Shown here piece after piece: positions 45,625-55,800 of a stretch of DNA of 64,000 nucleotides (its first letter is position 1; each line of letters opens with the position of its first letter). The stretch is from Sceloporus undulatus (lineage: Eukaryota > Chordata > Lepidosauria > Squamata > Phrynosomatidae), in assembly GCF_019175285.1 (NCBI RefSeq), contig NC_056527.1, positions 109,316,586 to 109,380,585 on the forward strand. The letters run 5' to 3'. A program made the translations under genes and the position numbers. The notes below the pieces were generated by a model. It did no database searches. It was not told where the DNA came from and saw only the letters and a list, made by a program, of their open reading frames with translations.

Positions 45625-45846
45625 ATCAGCATGGCATAGTGGTTTGAGCACTGAATTACAATTCTGGAGACCAGGGCTTGATTCCCAGCTCAGTTATCAA
45701 ACCCACTGGGTAACCTTGGGCAAGCCACATGCTCTCAGCCTCAGGGGAAGGCAATGATAAACCCCTTCTGAACAAATCTTGCCAGAAAAACCTCATTATA
45801 AGGTCCCCATAAGTCAGAAATGACTTGAAGGCACACAACATACACA
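45625..45846 (+). mobile_element. tRNA-derived SINE, family 1
   Basis: GCATGGCATAGTGGTTTGAG (box A), GGGCTTGATTCCC (box B), CACTGGGTAACCTTGGGCAA, and tail CCATAAGTCAGAAATGACTT with GAAGGCACACAAC. Confidence 0.8.
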
Positions 45847-47033
45847 TCTGTTCCCAGACCCCTAAGATCTTGCTGTAAATTTTCAAAACAGTTTTAGCTC
45901 TTACATTTTATTTTCTACTCTTGATAGTTTAACATAGTCCTCTTGTTGCTTTCAATATGCTTACATTTTAAAAGCTGCCCTGAGAACTTTTAATTGCAGC
46001 ACAAATTTCAGGGCCCAGCTGGGGATCTCAAATGAGCTTCGTTGCTTTTCTGTCAGTCTGCATCTCTTGACTTGTAAAATGGAGAGGTAGAGGTATTACT
46101 GGGTTGTGAAGAGGGAGAATTTACTTAGAATAAGGTATTTTTAAATAAAAAAGGGAACTCTTGGGCTATGTAACATTTCTGTTTTGTCCACATCCTTCAG
46201 CTGCATCATGAGCTCAATAACACTTACATTAGAGAGAGGCTGAGGTTACATCCATGAAGTGCTTTAAAAACCACAGCGCACCTGTAGAAAGGAAATGCAC
46301 ATACCACAACGCCTCTGACTGAAGTGGCAGCCCTTTTTTAAATCAAATGATGGAATAAAATCAGGCTGAAGGACACACCATAGCTTTGAACAACTCCAGC
46401 AATTTGTGTTTCTCCTGCATTCTTTTACCATCCTCCCTGTGCCAATGCTGCTACAAAGCTTCCAGCTAGACAGAGGACAAGGAAGAAAAGGTGGCTGGGC
46501 AGACATAAAAAGACTTTGGAAAAAGGACTTTTTTGGTCAGAGTCTCTGTTAACTGAGGCATGCCTGCAATGTCATTGTTACATCACACTATTTTAGAGAC
46601 CAGGGGTTAAAAAGGCTACCTCTACCACTTGTAAGAAGTGTTCGCTGAGCACAAATGAGAGATAGTTCCAAACATGCGGCTGGACACTTGGCCCAGGAGC
46701 AGTTGCATCTTGGGCAGCAGATCTCCTGGGTTTTTAGAAAGCTAAATGGTGGAGATTTTGTAATCTCTCAGTGACTAAAAGGGAAACCACAATCCTTCTG
46801 CTTCCCTTGTGTTCTTGTAATACGTCTGTGAACAGATTAGAAAAAAAGAAGTGAGAAGTTGAGTTCTCTTCCCGTTTATGGTCTGTCAATGGTTTGGGAC
46901 ATTTTTGCACCTTGGCAAAAATAATAACAGTCCCTGTTCTTGCAGTAAAACAGTAACAATTAACTTGACATTAAATTGTTGCACTTGGATTTATTTTGTT
47001 GATTTTTTATTAGTGTCCAGTATCCTATGCTAG
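45847..47033. other. Intergenic, nothing recognised
   Basis: No coding or repeat signal could be assigned. Confidence 0.4.
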
Positions 47034-47268
47034 AGAGCCAGCATGGTGTAGTGGTTTGAGCATTGGGCTATGACTCTGGAGACCAGGGTTCGAATCTCAG
47101 CTAGGCCCTGTAAACCCATTGGGTAACCTTTGGCATGTGACACTCTCTCAGCCTCAGAGGATGGCAAAGGCAACCCCCTTCTGAAGAAACTTGCCAATAA
47201 AAATCCCATGCCTTAAGGTTGCCATATGTTAGAAATGTCTTGAGGGCACAAAAATGACTTGAATGCAC
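47034..47268 (+). mobile_element. tRNA-derived SINE, family 1
   Basis: AGCATGGTGTAGTGGTTTGA and GGGTTCGAATCTC are good A and B boxes; the tail is TGCCATATGTTAGAAATG, CTTGAGGGCAC. Confidence 0.8.
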
Positions 47269-47369
47269 AATCTTATGCCACTTGCTTAGTTAAGTATATC
47301 TAAGTAACATTTATTAGATTATGTGTAGATTATGTAACCTTGATTAGATTATGTGTAGATCTAACCTTT

Positions 47370-47580
47370 ATTAGAGTAGATTATGTGTTTTAATTTTTGT
47401 ATGCTTTTAATCTGAATTTTATACTATTTTAATTGGGTTATTTTAATGGTTTTTAAAATTGTTTAATTGGTTTAAAATGTTTTAAAGATGTTTTTATCTT
47501 GTGAGTTGCCTTGGGTCCCTTTTTGGGGGAGAAAGGCAGCATAATAAACAAGCAAACAAACAAACAAACAAACCTCTCCT
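47370..47580 (+). mobile_element. LINE 3' tail (L2-like)
   Basis: A T/A-rich 3' UTR, then GAGTTGCCTTGGGTCCCTTT, GGGGGAGAAAGGCAGC, and an (AAAC)n tail. Confidence 0.5.
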
Positions 47581-47837
47581 TGTCCAGTTTTCCCAAATGT
47601 GATTGAAACATCATTCATGTGCGCTCTAATAGTTGACAGAATGGATCACCTTCTCCTTATGCAGGTGATGCCTAGAACAGTTACCTAGAGTTACTCATTT
47701 GTAACTATTCATAACCACAATTACTACTTTGTTATGATTGTGACACTATTGTCACCATTGTAACTTCCTCCTAACCCTCCTTTGCCAGGCATCAGCTGAG
47801 AGATTGGGTCAGGAGAGATAGTATACTTAACCACAGC

Positions 47838-48014
47838 TGCATCCACACTGGAGAAGTAACCCAGTTTGGCACCAATTTAACTGCCCTGGCTCAAGGCTAT
47901 GGAATTCTGGGAGTTGGAGTTTGCTACAACTCCACTCCCAGAATTCCCATAGCCTTGAGCCAGGGCAGTTAAATTGGTGCCAAACTGGGTTATTTCTCCA
48001 GTGTGGATGCAGCC
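47838..48014. mobile_element. Palindromic MITE, family A, copy 5 (near-perfect hairpin)
   Basis: Two ~84-base arms are almost exact complements: GCTGCATCCACACTGGAGAA at the left, TTCTCCAGTGTGGATGCAGC at the right. The arms share changes against the family (CCCTGGCTCAAGG for CCATGGCTCAATG). Confidence 0.85.
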
Positions 48015-48929
48015 TAAGTAACTGATACAGGATTCTAGCCATCATCCCCATCTCCATCACACTCATTATCATCATCCTCATCATCATGATCATCCGGCCT
48101 TTTCCCCATTACTGGGACTCAAGGTTAATTAAAGCACATTGTCAGTAAATGCATACAAAAAATGAAATATAGGATAATCAGTAATTTAAAAAAATTAAAA
48201 CAATGGTAGCTTATACAAGACAAGAAAAAAAGAGCGTAGCATTTTAGTTAAACTCCAAAGAAATGTTAAAACGAAGGTCTTCACCTTCTGACTTTGAAAC
48301 TTCCTTTCTATTGAATTCCCCCTACTCTGAGAACAGCCACCAATAATAATAATGATGATGTTGATATGATTTTTTTATAACCCACCCAATCACGAAAAAT
48401 TCAGGCAGGTTACAAGAGAAAGAAAAATACATAGTAATAACAATAGAATAAAAATAACATCGCAATTTACAATAATCATAAACAGCAAGAAGAATGCATA
48501 GCAAATTGCAACAATAATAGCATTAAAAACTGCATAACAACTAACATATCAAACCAATACAACTTAAAATTCATCCCCAGAATACATAGCAAATAACAGT
48601 AACAAAAAATAACAAAACAAATCATAATAATAAATAGCAAAAACTGACAATGTCTAACTCTCTCCTGGTAGCAGGAATACAATAGAGTGCAAAATGCAAG
48701 ACGACAATAACAACAAGAGACTGGTCCCTTACACTCCCTCAAGCAATAACTAATAATAACAATAATAAGGCCCTTTCTTTGGAAAAATAAAAAGACTCCA
48801 ATTTAATGAGCCAGATGAGTTAGTAGTAGTAGCTTGTTTGGATGTGTGTTTGTACGCAGTAATTGTGGTGGTGGTTGGAAGCACTGTTAATGCTGAAGAA
48901 GGTACTTTTGCCTTCATGTCTTCCTTTTG
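48015..48929. other. Intergenic, low-complexity A/T-rich
   Basis: An AATAAC/ATAATAA-rich stretch at about 48320-48770, possibly a LINE tail in minus orientation. Nothing coding. Confidence 0.4.
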
Positions 48930-49020
48930 GGTTTTCCCAAAACCCATGGGTCATTGTGCAACCAAAATGCGGGGCTAGATAGGCTGTGCTTTTGATCCGA
49001 TACAGTTCTTCCTATGTTCC
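48930..49020 (+). mobile_element. LINE (CR1-like) 3' terminal scrap
   Basis: GGGGCTAGATAGGCTGTGCT, TTTGATCCGATACAGTTCTT and CTATGTTCCTGG resemble the last bases of squamate CR1-like LINEs. Confidence 0.4.
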
Positions 49021-49826
49021 TGGAAATGTCAGTTTTTGTGTCAAGAAAGGCCTTAAGGCAAGTTTAATTTTTGCCATATCTAATATCTTTTCCTTCAGTT
49101 ACTATTCTTAAAATGATTGTGTGATGAAGATGGATGAAAACTAACTGAAAATTGAATTAAAGTATCCTTGGAGAGAATGCATAGACTGAGCTTAAAATGT
49201 GTGTCTGAATTGCCCACTAAGTTCACACGAGATGATACTGGGAGATATAGTCAGGGGTCCTTGTCCATTGACAATTGTGAGAAAGAGAATTTCAGAAGAT
49301 GCATTTTCCTTACTCTCTCATAAACCATGCACTAAAATAAAATTTAAATTAAATTTCTATTTACACAATTGTTCGGGTGCTCTGGGCTCTTTCTTCTTTC
49401 GCCTCTGATCTTGCTAAACTTGAACCAAAAGAATTTTTTTTAAAGAAATTCTTTCTATTTACAAAATTGTTAGGGCACTTGTGCTCTATCTTCTTCTGTC
49501 TCTAATCTTGCAAACCTTGCACCTAACCTTTTGAGAACCAGCCATTTCATGTTTTCTTCTTATGCAGCATGCAAACGGAGTCATGCAATTCTAATCCATC
49601 TCTGTCCTCCTCCTCCTCCTGTTTGCCCGCCCTTCTGCATCTTAAGGGCAGGGCTTTCTTTCCAATCTTGGCATGAGAGAAAGTAAAGCACCACTTCACT
49701 GCTTTAAATGCTCAACTTCTGCAAACCCCCCTTAAGGCAGCTCTTTAGTCTGCTGGTCCTTCTCTTTTTTTTCAGCCTTGAGGCATCCATCCTGAATACT
49801 GCTTCCCATCTGAATCCCTACCAGGC
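49021..49826 (+). promoter_or_regulatory. Region upstream of the integrin gene
   Basis: No TATA box near the start codon and no repeat recognised. The ~100 bases before the ATG are pyrimidine-rich (CTTCTCTTTTTTTTCAG), as in TATA-less myeloid integrin promoters, but no defined site can be claimed. Confidence 0.25.
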
Positions 49827-49863
49827 ATGAAACTTCTGCCACTGCTTTTTTACCTGGGCACAG
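49827..49863 (+). CDS. Integrin alpha exon 1 (signal peptide)
   Basis: ATG at 49827, [12 protein letters not shown], phase-1 donor GTGAGT at 49864. A basic then hydrophobic start fits a signal peptide. Confidence 0.8.
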
Positions 49864-52800
49864 GTGAGTGTCAACTTCAATGGAAACTGTGGGTATGAAG
49901 TGGGAGGGAGCACATATTCAAACCTTGTGAGCCTATCTCCTTTAATAAACTCTCTGCTGTTCTAATGGGCATCCTAACAAAGCCAATGTAGAATTTAAAG
50001 ATTAATTGAAACTTAGGTTTTGTTTCATTAAATAGTCGAAGTTCTTGCTTTCCTTCCCCAGATGTTTTTTTTCCCATTCTGTTAGAGCAGATTTAAAAAA
50101 ATACTTCCAGATACCTTTTTTGCACCAGCCAGAACAACCTTCATTGTTGGGGCAAAATTGGCCGTGCTTACAATTCCTCACAACTCCACAAACAGACAAT
50201 GACAATGGTGCAGAGTCAACACAAACCTAATATTAACCCAGTCTTTTCAGGGTAATGTTTTCCCCATTAACTCCAGAATCCAGGATGCCACGTCAAGCTA
50301 AGGAAAAAGAAATTGAATTTCAGTGAGCATAATTTGGGTAGGAAACTGGTAGAGTTGTACAAAGAGATATAGCTATGGGGGTGGGAGAAAACGTGATGAT
50401 TTCTGAACCAAGAATTCTGCTCTTCTGTGAAAGTTTTCTTTAGTCTATTTTACTTAGCTGCCTCTCCCCAAGGCTCGATATGGGATGCAACATTGAAATA
50501 CAATACTGTATATAACTAACGGTTAAACACATAAGATAAAACACATAAACATAAAATTAAAATGACCATTATGCATTAAAATTGCCTAGATTAAAATATA
50601 TTAATTTAAAAATTAATAGTTTAAAATCAATAAAAGAGGATTAGCCAGATTAATGGAAGATATAAGCCTACAATAAGATATGTGAAGAGAACACCAACCA
50701 ATCACAAAGTGAGCTCTTGTATTCTTATGAGATGTTTCTTAGTACAGTACTATCAAATTTAATTTTTTGCCAGTGAAAAGTCGAAGGCTCTTAGGCCAGC
50801 ATCCATAGTTGTTTGTGGTTTTTTCAGACTATTTGGCCATGTTCTAGAAGAGTTTATTCCTGACATTTTGAAAGCATCTGTGGCTGGCATCTTCAGAGAA
50901 ATGAAGATGCCAGCCACAAATGCAGGAACAGACTCTTCTAGAACATGGCCAAATAGTCCGAAAAACCCACAAAAAACTGTAAGTATCATTAAACTATCAA
51001 AATATCAAAGTAACTATAAGTATCATTAAGTGTGTAAGTTCTGTGAGAAAATGGGAATTCACACACACCTCAAGCCACCTTGGCCTTTTTTTCTTTTTAC
51101 TTAAACAGTCAATACTTTGGACTCTAGTCTTTAGGGAACAGAACAGTGTCTACATTTGAGCCTGGGCTCAAACTGAACTCTTGAGTAGTGACAATAATAA
51201 TTCTGAGTAAATTAACGTGGAGTCATTTTGTGTGAATATGTGTGAATACACACACTGATGTATCAGACGCATGTGAGAATCAGGGTCTGTTTATTTCCAA
51301 CAGTGTTGGTGTCCCAGGGCTGTGGATTCAGTGTGGATGTGGACATGCCAACCATCTTCCAGGTGCCAACTAAGAGCTTTGGGGCCACTGTGGCTCAGAC
51401 CACAAATATGTAAGATGAAGTTGATTTGGGACCAGGGTTGTGGGGATGGGAGAAAATAAGGGACAAAAATGGCAAGACACTGAAATAAAGATACAGTAGA
51501 GTCTCGATTATCCAACCTTGGATTATCCAACATTCCGGATTATCCAATGTCGCTGCTCAGTGATTTCTTTACATTTTCAGAGGACTGAACTGTTTATACA
51601 GTACATATTGTACATCACAATGTTGATCAGTGATTTCTTTACATTTTTAGAGGACTGTTTATACATTACAATGTTATTCCTATAATGTTACTGCAACGTT
51701 ACTTTTACTGTTACAGCAATAAAACTTCAATACGTTTGCAATCCATAGTGATTTCAAGGCTTTTCTTGGACCCTCCAGATTATCCAACATTTCAGCTATC
51801 CAACTATCAGCCCGCCCGTTTATGTCGGATAATCGAGACTCTACTGCAGGGGTAGGCAACCTGCGGCCCGCGGGCCGGATGCGGCCCGGCAAGGCCTTGG
51901 GACCAGCCCCAGCCTGGTCCTGCTGCCGATTGCCACCGGGGCCTTTGGGGGGCAATTGTCTATAGAAGCCTCAGAAACATGCATTTATATTAACATTTTT
52001 TAAAAAATCAGCAAATTTTTTCGCATGCCCTCCATTTTTTTTAAAAAAAGTGTCTTCCATTTGAAAATTTTATCCTACATTTGTCCTGGTTTATTTATAT
52101 ATTTAATTTTAAAAAAACTTATTTAATTATTTATTTTTTGGCTTTGGCCCTCCAGTTGTCTGAGGGACAGCAACCCGGCCCCTGGCTCAAAAAAGGTTGC
52201 CTACCCCTGCTCTACTGTATATAGCAAATCCCTTGATTGCTCTATGAGTATGCCTTCTTGCACCTTGAGACTGGTTTCTGTCATTATTTTTCCTTCTTGT
52301 CTCTGTTATCATGTTCTTTACCAGCTTCAGAGTCCTAAGTCATACACTTCAGCATTTCACAGACATGTGTGACCAAGCAACATCAGTCAGTGATTAAGAT
52401 GGCAAAGTTATAAATGAGGAAGAACTCACAGGCTAGGAGAGGTTGTAGCAGTTTGCTTTTACCTGAGTCCACTGGGAAGGGCAAGATTCTGGCTGCTTTT
52501 TCCTCTGCCAATGCTCAGTTGAGCACAAATTTCTTTTTGCACTTTTCACTGAGTTTTTAGCAACTGAAATAAATTGGTGTTGTAGAGGAAAATGGGAGAA
52601 GGATAGAGAAACTGTGACATTGTAAAAACAGTTGAAGAAGGCAGAGATTTAATTGGGACTGTCTCTGCCAGTTGGGAAAGTTGGAAGGTGCATATTATTA
52701 TTATTATTACTACTACGGGCTGCCATAATTGTCCACTTTTAGGACTACTACTATTATTATGATCCCACCTTGCTCCTGCTATAGGGACTCAAGGTGGCTA

Positions 52801-55800
52801 TGGGAAGGCCATACTAAAGGTCTTCTGCAATCCTAATAACTCTGTTAGTTCTGTCATGCCATTGTGTATGTGCGGAAAATGTATGTGATGTCACATGTCT
52901 TCTTTGCCAAAGCACATATTTTTTGAAAAACCTTTGGCTGAATTATTTGGGTTTTGTCTTCAGCTGTAATGAAGCTGAAACAGCAGTTAGAATCTTAGGC
53001 ACGTTACAGACCGCCCAAAAGCAGGTGGTCTGGCACCGGCTCCATTAGCTATGCCGAGAAGGACCCAGCGGCCAGACCGCGAGGCTTCCCAGCGCAGCTA
53101 AAAAGGAGCACCGAAATGGCGCTCCTTTTTGGCTCCTGGAAGTGGCGCCGCAAGGTGCGCACTCGTGGCGTCACTTCCGCCACGTCTGGATGCTGCGCGT
53201 CCAAGACGTAAATATGGCAGCGCCCATGTGGACGGGCGCTGCCATTTAGTATGCACTCTGCGCATCCTAGGGAGAGGGGTGGTTAGGAAGGTGAGAACCT
53301 TCCTAACCCTAGCACGCCCCTTCCTAACCCTAGGACGTGCGGAGCACATACTAAATGGCGGTGTGTAACCCGCCACAGAATCATAGAATAGTAGAGTTGG
53401 AAGAGACCGCAAGGGCCAACCAGTCCAACCCCCTGCCATGCAGGAAATCTAAATCAAAGCATCCCCGACAGATGGCCATCCAGCCTCTGTTTAAAGACCT
53501 CCAAGGAAGGAGACTCCACTAAACTCAGAGGGAGTGTGTTCCACTGTCAAACAGACCTTACTGTCAGGAAGTTCTTCCTAATGTTGAGGTGGAATCTCTG
53601 TTCCTGTAGCTTACATACATTGTTCCAGGTCCTGTTCTCTGGAGCAGCAGAAAACAAGCTTGCTCTCTCCTCAATATGACATCCCTTCAAATATTTAAAC
53701 AGGGCTATCAGATCGCCTTTTAACCTTCTCTTTTCCAGGCTAAACATCCCCAGCTCCCTAAGTCGTTCCTCGTAGGGCATGACTTCCAGACCATTCACCA
53801 TTTTAGTCGCTCTCCTTTGGACATGCTCCAGTTTCTCCACATCCTTTTTAAATTGTGGTGCCCAGAACTGGACACAATATTCCAGGTGGGGCCTGACCAA
53901 AGCAGAATACAGTGGCACTATTACTTCCCTTGATCTAGACACTCTACTTTTATTGATGCAACCTAAAATTGCATTGGCCTTTTTAGCTGCCGCATCGCAC
54001 TGTTGACTCATGTTCAACTTGTGGTCTACTTGGACTCCCAGATCCCTTTCACATGTAGTTTCATTCAGCCAGGTGTTCCCCATCCTATATCTGTGCATTT
54101 CATTTTTCCGCCCTAAGTGCAGTACCTTACATTTCTCCGTGTTAATTTTCATTTTGTTAGCTGTGGTCCAACTTTCTAGTCTATTCAGGTCATCTTGAAT
54201 TTTGATCCTGTCCTCTGAGGTACTGGTTACTCCCCCTAGTTTGGTGTCATCTGCAAATTTGATAAGTATGCCCCCAATTTTGTCCTCCAAGTCATTGATA
54301 AAGATGTTGAATAGCACTGGGCCCAGGACAGAGCCCTGTGGGACCCCACTGGTCACTTCTCTCCAGGATGAAAAGGAGCCATTGTTGAACACTCTTTGGC
54401 TTCGGCCAGTTAACTGTTGCATTAGGTCCCATGAAACCTTTGTTTGAGCCAAAGTGACATAATGATTTAAGTGTTGGAGTACGATTCTGGAGACCAAGGT
54501 TCGATTCCCTACTTGGCCATGAAACCCACTGGGTGACTTTGGGCAAGCCACACTCTCTCAGCCTCAGGGGAAGGCAATGGCAAATCTTTTCTGAACAAAT
54601 CTTGCCAGGAAAACCCCATGACAGGGTCACCATAAGCTGGAAATGACTTGAAGGCATATAACACACAACACACAAATCTTTGGGAAGTCAAAGGCTTTCA
54701 CGGCTGGCATCCATAGGTTTCTGTGAGTTTTTCGGACTGTGTGGCTGCGTTCTGGAAAAGCTGCAGGTGCAATGTCAGGAATAAATGTTTCCAGAATGCG
54801 GCTACACAGCCCAAAAAACCCACAGATAATGACACAAATCTTTGTTTCCTTGGCCTCTCCCTTCCCTTTGTTGTCTGTGAACTACTTTTAGTTTCTTTCT
54901 TTCTTTCTTTCTTTCTTAACATATGTTGGAAAATGCTGTGGTATTGCGGTATAAAAATATGATTAATCTTTCTATTCACATATGTCTTCAGGGTGCTTGT
55001 TGGGGCCCCGCTTCAGATTGGGGAAATGAATGAAGTGGGCAAACTTTATCGGTGCACCTTTCGTACAAGAGCCTGTGAAGAAATTAACATTCAAAGTAAG
55101 TGTTAATAGTAGAGCTGTGGTACTCAGGTTCCCACACATACATACTAGGCTTATTGGATGGGAATGTGGTTTCACAAATGTGATATTGAAAAGGAAGCCT
55201 GACAGTTCAGATGTTTCCCTTCACTTATGTGAGAAAATGTGAGATATTGTAAGAACTGAGAAACATTAGGTAAAGGTTGAGGCCATACCTCAAATTATGG
55301 GAGAACAATTTTGTGGGCTGAGGTTAAGGACTGAGGCTAAGAGCAAGGCCTTTGGGGTCCTTTGGACATATCTGAAACTTTGTTGTTGTTGTTGTTGTTG
55401 TTGTGTGCCTTCAAGTCGTTTCCAATGTACGGAGACCCTCAGGCAACCCTATCATGGGGTTTTGATTTTTTAGACAAGATTTGTTCAGAGAGTATTTGCC
55501 ATTGCCTTCCTCTGAGGCTGAGAGAGTGGGACTTGCCCAAGGTTACCCAGTAAGGTTCCATGGCTGAGTGAGGATTCGAACTCTGCTCTCTCAGAGTCCT
55601 AGTCCAACACTAAGACCATAAACCTATCTAAGGAGTTGATCACACTGGGGCTAGTTTCGGCATTAAAGAGACATTAAAGCGCATTTAAAGCATCCCACAA
55701 ATAAAGCGAAAACGGTGAGTAATTGCACGAATGATTATCAAACACAATTGCACAAATAAAGTATATCGGAAATGCATTGTTGCTGAAATCCTGAAAGTAA

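Noticed and set aside
53098-53439. 113-codon minus-strand frame over G4
   Set aside because: Same cause: it spans the hairpin element and runs into the CR1 end.
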